A stretch of DNA of 64,000 nt from Ensifer sp. Root278 (GTDB lineage: Bacteria; Pseudomonadota; Alphaproteobacteria; Rhizobiales; Rhizobiaceae), in contig NZ_LMJJ01000044.1 of assembly GCF_001429285.1 (NCBI RefSeq), forward strand, positions 261,350-325,349, in the 5' to 3' direction. Below the pieces are notes generated by a model that did not search any database, had not been told where the DNA came from, and worked only from the letters and a program-made list of their open reading frames with translations. The first letter of the stretch is position 1. The number at the start of each line of letters is the position of its first letter. Positions 45,114 through 52,909 of the stretch are shown in pieces. A program made the translations under genes and the position numbers.

Positions 45114-45431
45114 ATGAGGCCTTTAACTGCATGCATTGCCGCGACCTGTGTCTTTGCACTGGCGACATCAGCCAAGGCCGACACTAATGAGTTCTGCACC
45201 AATGTTGGTGAACTCGCCCGAGTCATCATGACAAAACGTCAAGCCGATTTTCCGATGTCCACGTTGATGCAAAGCATTGACGGTGTCGATGAAGCAACGA
45301 GACCTCTCGCCCGCCTGCTAATCATCATGGCCTATCAGAAGCCCGATTTTTCAGTCGAGGAAAACCAGCAAGAGGCGGTTGCCGAATTCCGTAACCAGGC
45401 GGAACTGTCTTGTTACCAAAACAAGCGCTAG
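45114..45431 (+). CDS. small secreted protein, unknown
   Basis: A 105-residue exported protein. Signal peptide residues 1-22 (MRPLTACIAATCVFALATSA-KA). Mature part DTNEFCTNVGELARVIMTKR ... FRNQAELSCYQNKR has two cysteines at its ends, suggesting one disulfide across a helical hairpin. I have seen similar N-terminal EFCxNVGELA proteins only as hypothetical. Downstream of candidate RNA B. Confidence 0.75.
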   Translation: MRPLTACIAATCVFALATSAKADTNEFCTNVGELARVIMTKRQADFPMSTLMQSIDGVDEATRPLARLLIIMAYQKPDFSVEENQQEAVAEFRNQAELSCYQNKR

Positions 45432-46222
45432 GGGCCCAAGCCGCCGATCGCTCAAAAGCAGGGAAATCTGCAGTTGGTTTGAGGGGACCAGATTTACGCG
45501 AACCATCCCAGTTAAGGCGCCGTGCTTTAGTGCTCGGCCCACTTCTGCTTTTACTTCCAAAAGACGCTGAGGCGCGCCGTCGTAGCGGGCGATGGGGAGG
45601 CGGTGGCGGAGGTCGTTCGCCCTTCGCGCTGCTCATAGGTGGCGTGGTAGTTTGCGCGATACTTGTCGCCAATTCCGTGTTTGATAAAAGCCTGCCTTCA
45701 AAAGGGACAGGCAAGCTTCAAGCGTCGCCTGAGGCTGTGGGGAGGTCCACCAAATTCAATTCGACCAAACGCACGGCGGCGCCGAGAAGCGGTTTATCGC
45801 CCTGGGTGTTTGTGTTGCCTCTAGCTGGCGTCGTGATAGGTGGAGCCTACGGCTGGGCAACCGTGCCGCCGGAAGATACCATTTCCGCATCCTTCCCCAT
45901 ATGCACATCGAGCGTGCGAACAACGTGCGTCGTGGACGGTGATACGTTCTGGCTCGAAGGCACCAAGTACCGCATCGCGGACATAGACACGCCCGAGATC
46001 AGCGAGCCGCGTTGCGCCGAGGAGAAGGCGCTGGGTGAGCAAGCCAAGTTCCGTCTACAGTCGCTTCTGAATGCCGGCGCCTTCGGTCTCAAGGCCGGCT
46101 TGCGTGACGAGGACAAATACGGCCGGAAACTGCGCGAAGTCTACCGCGGCGGTCAATCGCTCGGCTCTCAACTCGTCGACGAGGGGCTGGCGCACCGTTG
46201 GATTGGGTTCAAACAGTCCTGA
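45410..46222 (+). CDS. membrane-anchored thermonuclease (SNase) family protein
   Basis: Up to 270 residues. Two hydrophobic segments (about residues 69-91 and 128-150) precede an SNase domain with all key residues: VVDGDTFWLEGTKYRIADID gives the catalytic Arg and Asp, DTPEI the Glu, DKYGRKLREV the second Arg. It is predicted to be an active, outward-facing nuclease. The start is uncertain: TTG 45410 overlaps the previous gene; GTG 45530 is an alternative. Same architecture as the altered copy at 41220. Confidence 0.85.
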   Translation: MLPKQALGAQAADRSKAGKSAVGLRGPDLREPSQLRRRALVLGPLLLLLPKDAEARRRSGRWGGGGGGRSPFALLIGGVVVCAILVANSVFDKSLPSKGTGKLQASPEAVGRSTKFNSTKRTAAPRSGLSPWVFVLPLAGVVIGGAYGWATVPPEDTISASFPICTSSVRTTCVVDGDTFWLEGTKYRIADIDTPEISEPRCAEEKALGEQAKFRLQSLLNAGAFGLKAGLRDEDKYGRKLREVYRGGQSLGSQLVDEGLAHRWIGFKQS

Positions 46223-46247
46223 TGCGGATAAGTATGGGGGAAAGATA

Positions 46248-46478
46248 ATGGCAATCGAGTGGGAAAAGGGCAGACACGCAAAGGTGAGACGCGGACGAGT
46301 GGGCAATGAGATTGTGGCTGAAGTCCATACTCTTGGCACTCACAAGCACACGAAAATCAATAATGATGTTTACTCGGTTACAGTCCTAGCAAGGGAACTC
46401 TCGAAGCGCTTTCGGGGCGTCGATGAGGCAAAGGCCGCCGCTGAGGTTGAGTATAACAATCTGATCAACCGCTCATAG
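46248..46478 (+). CDS. small element protein, unknown
   Basis: A 76-residue soluble, basic protein (MAIEWEKGRHAKVRRGRVGN; EAKAAAEVEYNNLINRS). No domain recognised; size and charge would suit a nucleic-acid-binding accessory protein, which is inference. GGGGGA lies 8 bases before the ATG. Follows the nuclease after 25 bases. Confidence 0.65.
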   Translation: MAIEWEKGRHAKVRRGRVGNEIVAEVHTLGTHKHTKINNDVYSVTVLARELSKRFRGVDEAKAAAEVEYNNLINRS

Positions 46479-46502
46479 GTTCGGGTTGCCCGCCATCGAT
46501 CG

Positions 46503-46775
46503 CTATTGCCGGTCTGCCTCTTTCGCTGCGCGCATGAACCGCAGTGCTGCATGGTAGGAGATCCCGCTCTTCTCGTTGATCCACGGCTGAAAATGGCCTG
46601 TGGGGAGCCTCTTTTTGATGGCGAGGAGTTCCCGGCCAAGTTCGATCATCCTTTCCTTCGATACACGCTCATTGCGCCTGGGGATGCGCCGACGGGCTTG
46701 CTCTGGCTGGACAGCGGGAATGGGCGGCTCTGTTAGGCGATATGAAGCCGCGATTGCCTCTCGTTGCTTTCTCAA
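46503..46775 (-). CDS. DUF3102-like phage protein
   Basis: Up to 90 residues. The C-terminal half (ELGRELLAIKKRLPTGHFQP, WINEKSGISYHAALRFMRAA) resembles DUF3102, found in phage and plasmid proteins. The first 40 residues are basic and overlap the neighbouring gene by about 107 bases in another frame, so the real start may be the internal ATG at 46649. Part of the minus-strand phage module. Confidence 0.65.
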   Translation of the reverse strand: MRKQREAIAASYRLTEPPIPAVQPEQARRRIPRRNERVSKERMIELGRELLAIKKRLPTGHFQPWINEKSGISYHAALRFMRAAKEADRQ

Positions 46776-46944
46776 CTGGCAACCTCTTGAACTGCCGGAT
46801 CGTCATGCCGAGGCCGAATGCTGCCGGCGCAATGGCCTTGTTGTGGCCAGGAGGCATCGCCCTGATCCGATCGTACTGCCACATATTCGGCAGTCGCATG
46901 ATCCCGACGTCTTCGATTTCGATTTCTGTCAGTGGGGCGCTCAT
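46669..46944 (-). CDS. small phage-module protein (tail-assembly-like?)
   Basis: A 91-residue protein (MSAPLTEIEIEDVGIMRLPN; GLGMTIRQFKRLPVEKATRG) whose last 30 residues look out of frame. The first 60 residues are of the size and style of phage tail-assembly or capsid-accessory proteins, but no family is recognised. The tail end may reflect a frameshift into the DUF3102-like frame. Confidence 0.5.
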   Translation of the reverse strand: MSAPLTEIEIEDVGIMRLPNMWQYDRIRAMPPGHNKAIAPAAFGLGMTIRQFKRLPVEKATRGNRGFISPNRAAHSRCPARASPSAHPQAQ

Positions 46945-46949
46945 GGGCG

Positions 46950-47186
46950 TCACCGTTCCAGCATGGCTTGTCTGACGGCGTTACGGAACTGATCGGCCAT
47001 AGCTCGCCGAGACAGGTCGTTGCCGACATTACCGCCGTTGAAGTGGTTGACGATCTGGATCGGATGTTCAGACCGCGCAGCCGACGCCGCTGCCCCGCGC
47101 TGATCGGAGACGTTGGTATCGTCGACGATGATCACTCTTTCCCGACGGCGCTTGAAAAACTCGATTCGTTGATCTTCGCCGGCCAT
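46950..47186 (-). CDS. tape-measure C-terminal-like small protein
   Basis: A 78-residue protein ending in HPIQIVNHFNGGNVGNDLSR and FRNAVRQAMLER, a style common at the extreme C-terminus of tail tape-measure proteins. It overlaps the 3' end of the tape-measure fragment by 55 bases in another frame. Either a separate overlapping gene or the frameshifted end of the tape-measure gene. Confidence 0.55.
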   Translation of the reverse strand: MAGEDQRIEFFKRRRERVIIVDDTNVSDQRGAAASAARSEHPIQIVNHFNGGNVGNDLSRRAMADQFRNAVRQAMLER

Positions 47187-48526
47187 GATCTGACCGCCGT
47201 GGCAAAGCCCGCATGCTTCTTCAGACGGTCAAGGAGCGAAGGGCCGCCCGAGCCGCTGATGGCACCGAGTGCCCGGCTCAGAGCCTCTGTCGGGCCACCG
47301 CTGAGACCGCGCAAGGCTTCCGTGTTGCCGTTCATCAGCGCATCGGCGACGGGATCATATCGGTCACCGCCGCGGCCGGCGTTGTTCCGCGCAGCGTTGA
47401 AGTAATAGGGCGCGAACGGGTCCAAATGGCTCTGGCCTTCCGAACCCGAAGAGCCGCTGTAGGAGCTGCCAGAGGAGTACGAAGAACGCGAACCACCACC
47501 AGAGGAGGAGGAACTGACGCCGTAGGATTCGAGCTTCTTCAGCATGGCAAGGATCTGATTGTTGTCGTCGTCATTTGTCTCCCAGAAACGGGTGTGAATG
47601 CGCAGCTCGGCCATGATGTTGTACGTGTTGTCTTCGATCAGGGAGAGCATGTCTCGGCCACCGGAGAGGATCGACGCCGTGCTGTTCGCGTTGGTGACGT
47701 TGCCTGCGCCGGACATTTTCAGGAGTTCCGGGCCCTGTTCGCCGACGAGGTACAGATCGCCGCCCGAGACCGGACCACCCGCTGCGCGTTTGCCCTGTAG
47801 TTCGAGCATGGTCTGAATGTCGGACTGGTCGACAAGATAGCCTTGCGTACGGACGGCAGGGCCATTGCCAGACGATACGCCGATGGTCTTGCCGCCAAGG
47901 CTGTAGGACTGACAGCTCATATCAGCCTCGCCGCCGTGGACCCTGACACCCGTAGTGCCGCCGCCAGAGGCCGGTACTTCGTATTGCTGGATGCCGATAG
48001 AGACGATCTTGTTCGGGATGTTCATGATCGACTGAGAAAGGGATTTGATGCCACCTTCCAGGCGTCTCACTTCCATGTAGCCGGCAACCATGGAGTTGAT
48101 GAGCCGATCGACGGCCACGGTATCGCCGCCCAAGGCCATGAGGCTCTGACGCGCAAGCTCGATGGACTCGTGCGCCATCGCCGCAGTCGTGCCGCCCTTT
48201 CCGATAGCAGTCATAACCTTCTCGATGCTCGTGGCGGCGTTGTCGATCGCTTTAGCCCCTGCTGCATCACTCAGCAGACCACCGAAGATTTCCGACGACG
48301 GAATATCAGAGGCGGCCCTGAGCGCGACGTTGATATCCTTCAACTCCTTTTCCATGGTGCGGAGATTGGTGCTCGACTGCTGCAACGCCGAAAGCTGCTG
48401 CATCTGAGCCATCGCCAAGCTTTGGGTGACGTCCACCACGCCGGTATTTGCCGCCTGGGCAGCGGTTGCTATGCCGGTGATGGCGGCTGAGAGATCGTTT
48501 GCGCTAGCCGTGGAACCGGAGAGCAA
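47132..48526 (-). pseudogene. tail tape-measure protein, 5'-truncated fragment
   Basis: 464 codons of the C-terminal part of a tape-measure protein. Typical features: alanine-rich helical repeats (DLSAAITGIATAAQAANTGV), the GGPVSGGDLYLVGEQGPELL motif, and a glycine/serine-rich linker (about residues 340-372). The N-terminal region with the long coiled coil is missing; at about 48510-48526 similarity breaks and the strand switches to the truncated Arc gene, so it was cut by a deletion or inversion. A complete family member would be much longer. Confidence 0.82.
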
Positions 48527-48782
48527 GCGGGTAAAGGCCGCCGCGGACCGCCGCGGCCGAAGCGCGAACGCTGAGATCGTGGCGACCTTGGAAGAAGCCT
48601 ATCCTGACCCTTTCGCACGCGAACTCCGCTTCATGGATGAGATTGATGAGCTGGCAAAAAAGCTGGAGCGCATCCGTGCAGGCCTGTTAGCTGAAGAAAT
48701 TGCCAAAGGCAGCCAAGAGGCGAATGACCCTGACAGCCGAGCCGACGACGCTGATGGTCCTTTGAAGAAGCCGGAAAAGTGA
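48513..48782 (+). pseudogene. Arc-type (ribbon-helix-helix) regulator, 5'-truncated
   Basis: The frame from 48513 reads EPESKRVKAAADRRGRSANA, then EIVATLEEAYP, the second half of an Arc-like DNA-binding domain (family pattern RSxNAEIVxxLE). The initial beta strand and start codon are missing; upstream the frame runs into antisense tape-measure sequence. The acidic C-terminal helix (ELRFMDEIDELAKKLERIRA) is intact. It is followed after 6 bases by the integrase gene. Confidence 0.78.
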
Positions 48783-48788
48783 GCCGCG

Positions 48789-49395
48789 ATGTCCGTCCGC
48801 AAGCGCACAAGGACGACCGCTAAGGGCGAAGAGAAGACCGCCTGGATCGTTGATTATGTCGACGCCAAGGGAATACGGCGCCAGAAGACCTTCAAGCTTA
48901 AGAAGCAGGCCGACGCGTTCGCCGCTACGGCCTCTGTCGAGGTCCGAGAGGGAACGCACGTCGCCGATCGGGACACCGTGACGGTGGAGAAATCCGGCTC
49001 GCTCTGGATCTCATCTGGCGAGAGTTCAGGCTTGGAGCGCTCGACGACAAACCAGCGCAAGAACCACCTCGAGAACCATATCAAGCCGCTGATCGGCAGC
49101 ACGCTCTTGTCGAAGCTGACGTTGCCGGCCGTGCGCGACTTCGAGGACCGGCTACGCAAGGAAGGCCGCTCGCCGGCCATGACAAAGAAAATCATCACCT
49201 CGCTCGGCTCCATCCTTGCCGATGCGAACGAGCGAGGGCTGGCGACACGCAATCCGGTGCGGGACATGCGCGGCGGCCGGAAAGGCCGCGAGAGACGTGC
49301 AGAGAGGCGCCAGAAGGGCCGCTTGGAGATTGGCGTCGACATACCTAGCCGAGACGAGATCAAGGCGCTAATAGCCGCCCTGGACGCGCATCAGG
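48789..49395 (+). pseudogene. tyrosine recombinase/integrase, 3'-truncated
   Basis: About 202 codons of a phage integrase. N-terminal AP2-like arm-binding domain (KTAWIVDYVDAKGIRRQKTF), then the SAM-like core-binding domain (TTNQRKNHLENHIKPLIGST; LTLPAVRDFEDRLRKEGRSP). Similarity ends after IPSRDEIKALIAALDAH, where the catalytic domain (R-HxxR-Y) should begin. The open frame continues to 50114 only because it reads antisense through lexA. The element therefore cannot excise with this enzyme. Confidence 0.88.
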
Positions 49396-49410
49396 TCGCC
49401 TTCAATAAAC

Positions 49411-49444
49411 AGAGCCTCGCCGCCGCAAGCGGTGGCGAGGCTCT
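49411..49444 (-). terminator. lexA terminator
   Basis: An 11-bp perfect stem AGAGCCTCGCC / GGCGAGGCTCT with a GC-rich inner hairpin. On the minus strand it is followed by GTTTATTGAAGG. The integrase remnant stops only about 15 bases beyond it. Confidence 0.82.
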
Positions 49445-49469
49445 GTCGGATGCCAAGTTTCCCTCGGAA

Positions 49470-50186
49470 TCAGTGGTAGCGGCGGATCAGCCCGACGAGC
49501 TTGCCCTGGATCTTCACCCGATCGGGCCCAAAAATCCTTGTTTCGTAGGCAGGGTTCGCGGCTTCGAGCGCGATCGATGCGCCCTTGCGCCGGAAGCGCT
49601 TCAGCGTCGCTTCCTCATCATCCACGAGCGCCACGATGATATCGCCGGGATTGGCCGTATTGCCATTGCGGATAATCACGGTGTCGCCGTCGAAGATGCC
49701 GGCTTCGATCATCGAGTCGCCCTTGACTTCGAGAGCGTAGTGTTCGCCGTTGCCGATCATGTCGAGCGGAACGGTAATGTCGTGCGTGTTGTTCTGGATG
49801 GCCGAGATCGGCACACCGGCAGCGATGCGGCCCATGACCGGCACGGAAACCGATGTGTTGTCGGCCACGGGCGTGGGCTTCGGCGGTGCGGCCGCTGGCG
49901 CCTTGCCGAGGCTGCCCTCGATCACGCTGGGCGAGAAGCCGCGGCGGGGCTGCTGCTGGCTGGACGCGTAGGCTTCCGGAAGCTTGATGACCTCGAGCGC
50001 GCGAGCCCGGTTCGGCAGACGGCGAATGAACCCGCGTTCTTCGAGTGCCGTGATCAGACGGTGAATGCCGGACTTCGACGCCAGGTCGAGCGCATCCTTC
50101 ATTTCATCGAATGATGGTGGGACGCCCGACTCCTTCATGCGTTCGTGAATGAAGAGAAGCAATTCCTGTTGCTTGCGGGTCAGCAT
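49470..50186 (-). CDS. lexA: LexA repressor
   Basis: A 238-residue SOS repressor. Winged-helix DNA-binding domain: [20 protein letters not shown] and [20 protein letters not shown]. The Ala-Gly self-cleavage site is in [13 protein letters not shown]. The catalytic Ser is in [15 protein letters not shown] and the Lys in [12 protein letters not shown]. Intact. It is preceded by an alphaproteobacterial SOS box. It borders the decayed island on its 3' side. Confidence 0.98.
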   Translation of the reverse strand: MLTRKQQELLLFIHERMKESGVPPSFDEMKDALDLASKSGIHRLITALEERGFIRRLPNRARALEVIKLPEAYASSQQQPRRGFSPSVIEGSLGKAPAAAPPKPTPVADNTSVSVPVMGRIAAGVPISAIQNNTHDITVPLDMIGNGEHYALEVKGDSMIEAGIFDGDTVIIRNGNTANPGDIIVALVDDEEATLKRFRRKGASIALEAANPAYETRIFGPDRVKIQGKLVGLIRRYH

Positions 50187-50220
50187 GGCACGTCGCTCCC
50201 AGAGGCGTGAAACAAATCAA

Positions 50221-50250
50221 GAACAGACACTATCTGTTCCATATGTGTTC
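50221..50250. promoter_or_regulatory. SOS boxes upstream of lexA
   Basis: The direct repeat GTTC-N7-GTTC (50236-50250) is the alphaproteobacterial LexA operator. A further GAAC at 50221-50224 forms an inverted pair with the first GTTC (GAAC-N11-GTTC). Located 35-64 bases before the lexA ATG; indicates autoregulation. Confidence 0.9.
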
Positions 50251-50432
50251 CGCAAGTGCCTAAAATTCCGTGAATTCAGACAATTGGCGCGTCTGTGCGT
50301 GTCGATTGGTCACTTTTACGGGAGCAGAGCGGATTTGGGCGATGATCGTGCCCAAACGGAGGGCGGCGGCGGAGCGCATTGCGCGACGGCACGGCGATTC
50401 GAACGAATCGCGAGCGTTTTTGTGCAAAGAGG

Positions 50433-50729
50433 CTAGGCGGGCTGCGTGGCGGCGCAGGCGTCTTCGAATTCCTTCACCGTCTCGGCGCTGTTGTCTTCTG
50501 GAAGTACGGCATCCGCCGCATCGGTCGCGACCGGCCTGTCGCCATCATAGACGAACGACTGGATGTAGAACGCGATCGCACCCTTCCACACCTTGCGTCC
50601 ATCGATCTGATGGCACGGCACGGCGCTCTCGAAATCGGTCTGAAGTTCGTCCACCGTGGCAGCGCTGAGCTTGACGTCAGGCATATTAGGCGATGCGACT
50701 ATCGAAGCGAGAAGCAGGGCGGCAAGCAC
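50433..50729 (-). CDS. small hypothetical exported protein
   Basis: A 98-residue protein. A short hydrophobic start (MLAALLLASIVAS) looks like a weak signal peptide. The mature part contains one Cys pair (SAVPCHQIDGRKV, FEDACAATQPA). The GTG start at 50729 lacks a good ribosome-binding site, and no upstream in-frame start is better. No family recognised. The facing 180 bases to lexA contain only the SOS promoter. Confidence 0.6.
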   Translation of the reverse strand: MLAALLLASIVASPNMPDVKLSAATVDELQTDFESAVPCHQIDGRKVWKGAIAFYIQSFVYDGDRPVATDAADAVLPEDNSAETVKEFEDACAATQPA

Positions 50730-50849
50730 GGTGATCGTCCACTTTGATGCAAGGGTGGGACTACGGGGCGGTTAACGATGTGAACCGCGCTTTCGTTCCG
50801 AAGTCCAGCAAGCTTGGCGATCACTGCCATATGTTCAACAGCTCTTTGA

Positions 50850-51281
50850 GTGCAGGCTGTGGCCGTTTTGCGCCAGGGGCACGCAGCGGCAAAGCCGCCT
50901 CAGCCCGGCGCGCCGGCCGCGTCGCAATCGCTTCGGTTGCGCCAGGTCGCGGCCTCGCTGCCGGCGTGCACAAATCCGTGTTGTGAAGATGTCTCCGTCT
51001 CGACAGGTTGCAAGGGCGATCCCTGGAGTGCGGCGGCCACCGCCGCCGGCGACGAGACCGGCGAGTTCCTCTTCGTGAACGTCACCGATGCGGAATTCCT
51101 GACGGGGTTCGTGCGCAAAAGGACGTTGGCGGAAGAACTCCTCAAATGCCAGCGGGCCGTGGATGAGATCATCGCCGGCGAGGGCCGCAAATCCAAGGAG
51201 AAGAAGGCCGATCCGTTCAACGCGCCGAGCGGGAGCGCTCAGCGCGTGATCCGTTCAGCCTCTAACCCGCGGCTTGAGTGA
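50850..51281 (+). CDS. weakly supported reading frame in the 50.7-51.4 kb gap
   Basis: 143 codons from a GTG. The second half (DETGEFLFVNVTDAEFLTGF, AEELLKCQRAVDEIIAGEGR) has the composition of a real protein; the first half is low-complexity and may be non-coding. No ribosome-binding site or family recognised. The rest of this gap (50730-50849, 51282-51411) shows nothing I can identify. It could be a degraded gene. Confidence 0.4.
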   Translation: MQAVAVLRQGHAAAKPPQPGAPAASQSLRLRQVAASLPACTNPCCEDVSVSTGCKGDPWSAAATAAGDETGEFLFVNVTDAEFLTGFVRKRTLAEELLKCQRAVDEIIAGEGRKSKEKKADPFNAPSGSAQRVIRSASNPRLE

Positions 51282-51411
51282 AAGGCGGAGGGCCCAGTCG
51301 TCGTCTGCCCGAGGCGAACCACACGGCGCTGACGCCTGCCGACAAGCGCTCGTTAAAATGAAGCACCGCCAGGGATGGCGGTCCATCGTCGGACTATATT
51401 TCTTGGGAAAA

Positions 51412-51501
51412 TGGCGGACAGGGTGGGATTCGAACCCACGGTACGGTTTCCCGTACGCTGGTTTTCAAGACCAGAGCCTTAAACCACTCGGCCACCTGTC
51501 C
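51412..51501 (-). tRNA. tRNA-Ser (anticodon TGA)
   Basis: A 90-base class II tRNA on the minus strand: acceptor GGACAGG / CCTGTCC, anticodon arm CTGGTCTTGAAAACCAG, long variable arm GTACGGGAAACCGTAC, T loop GTTCGAATC, encoded CCA. Confidence 0.97.
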
Positions 51502-51814
51502 TTGCCTGAGCTCGCAGTCAACTGCTTACCGGGCACGGCGTTATTGCGCGAAGCCCCGTCGCTTTGCAAGATTTAACATGCGTCGCTGAAAGATTTTCTC
51601 GATGGCCGGACTGGAGCGTGCGGGCACGCTTTGCCGGTAACCATCTGTAAACCATAACGCATGAAATCCGGCGCTGATCTGTGGATGAGTTCGCATTTTC
51701 GCCTTGTTGCTGTCATGTTTAATCGACTGTTCCGTTTCGGGACGCCGAGATTTCCGCTGGGGGCACGAGCGGAAGGTTTCGAGTACGGCTTATTCGATCG
51801 ATGTTGTGGGACAG

Positions 51815-52846
51815 ATGACATCCAGTAAAAATGCGGCATATCTGGTCAAGGGACTGCGCCTTGCGGCAATTCCTGCGCTGTGCGTAACGCTCGCGGCCTG
51901 CGGATCCACGTCGAGCATCAAAAAGAAGCCGCGGAGCAAGGAATACTTCGCCGAATCCGTTTACGGCGTGAAGGCGAGCCCGCGCGTTGCCACCGGTAAC
52001 AACATCCCCAAGGGCGGCGGACGCTATCAGGTCGGCAAGGCCTATCAGGTCAAGGGCAAGTGGTATCAGCCGAGGGAAGACTTCGGCTACAACAAGACCG
52101 GTACGGCTTCCTGGTACGGCTCGGCCTTTCATGGTCGCCTGACCGCCAACGGCGAGGTCTATGACAAGGCCCATCTGTCGGCCGCCCATCCGACGTTCCC
52201 GCTGCCGAGCTACGCGCGCGTCACCAACATGGAAAACGGTACGTCCGTCATTGTGCGCGTCAACGATCGCGGCCCCTATGAATTCGGCCGGATCATCGAC
52301 GTTTCCTCGAAGACGGCCGACATGCTCGATATCAAGCGCAAGGGCAGCGCGCAGGTGCGCGTGCAATATGTCGGCCGCGCGCCGCTTGAAGGCAACGACA
52401 TGCCCTATCTGATGGCGTCCTACGTTCAGAAGGGCGAACGTGGCCCGAGCGTGATGCCGGAAGGCCAGATCGAGACCGGCGTAATGGTCGCCTCGAACGA
52501 GCCGTTCCGCAAACAGAGCCATGGCACGATCACCGTCCCCGCAAAGGCCTCGCTCGATGTTGGCGAACCGGTGACGGCGCTCGCAGCTCCCGTGCCGCAG
52601 TTCGCCCAGCCGCAATCGCTGAACGAGTTCGTGATGCTGCCGGAAATCGGCCCGATCCCGCGTGAGCGGCCCGAGTTCATCCCGATGCCCGACGGCAACA
52701 TGGCCTATGCTGCAGCTTACGTCGAAGTCCGCGTCAGCGATGCCGAGTCGCCGTTTGAAGCAATTATGGTCGACCGGAAGCAGCTTACCCCCCAAGTGAT
52801 TGTCGATTACGCCGAGCGCCAGAAAGCAAGCGGCTCTGTCCGTTAA
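51815..52846 (+). CDS. rlpA: RlpA-like septal-ring lipoprotein
   Basis: A 343-residue lipoprotein. Signal with lipobox LAAC (VTLAACGSTSS) near residue 29. The double-psi beta-barrel domain covers about residues 95-190 (GTASWYGSAFHGRLTANGEV; ARVTNMENGTSVIVRVNDRG). RlpA is an outer-membrane lytic transglycosylase in Pseudomonas; the C-terminal SPOR domain found there is not seen here, and the tail is a proline-rich extension. Start at 51815 gives a proper lipoprotein signal. Next to a Dac homologue, so cell-wall function is consistent. Confidence 0.92.
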   Translation: MTSSKNAAYLVKGLRLAAIPALCVTLAACGSTSSIKKKPRSKEYFAESVYGVKASPRVATGNNIPKGGGRYQVGKAYQVKGKWYQPREDFGYNKTGTASWYGSAFHGRLTANGEVYDKAHLSAAHPTFPLPSYARVTNMENGTSVIVRVNDRGPYEFGRIIDVSSKTADMLDIKRKGSAQVRVQYVGRAPLEGNDMPYLMASYVQKGERGPSVMPEGQIETGVMVASNEPFRKQSHGTITVPAKASLDVGEPVTALAAPVPQFAQPQSLNEFVMLPEIGPIPRERPEFIPMPDGNMAYAAAYVEVRVSDAESPFEAIMVDRKQLTPQVIVDYAERQKASGSVR

Positions 52847-52909
52847 CCGCAGGCGGCGTTGTGCCAAAATGACCACGCTGCTATGCCCAAGGGGAAACCG
52901 GAGTTTCCC

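Larger units (their letters stand above)
42169..49395. mobile_element. decayed prophage-like genomic island between tRNA-Cys and lexA
   Basis: The segment starts directly after tRNA-Cys and ends at a truncated tyrosine recombinase beside the lexA terminator. It holds a phage-type XRE switch, several small exported proteins, an SNase, two candidate RNAs, a DUF3102-like protein, tape-measure remnants, an Arc-type fragment and an integrase fragment. Base composition is visibly more AT-rich than the flanks, especially 43.4-45.1 kb. No second copy of the tRNA 3' end was seen at the right border, and the structural module is mostly gone, so the element is defective. The right boundary is placed where integrase similarity ends. 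Confidence 0.85.

Noticed and set aside
49396..50114. Continuation of the integrase reading frame beyond 49395
   Set aside because: The sequence is the lexA terminator and then antisense lexA; the protein similarity stops before it.
50342..50436. Start of a comEC remnant divergent from lexA
   Set aside because: A short basic frame is visible, but I cannot support similarity to ComEC.
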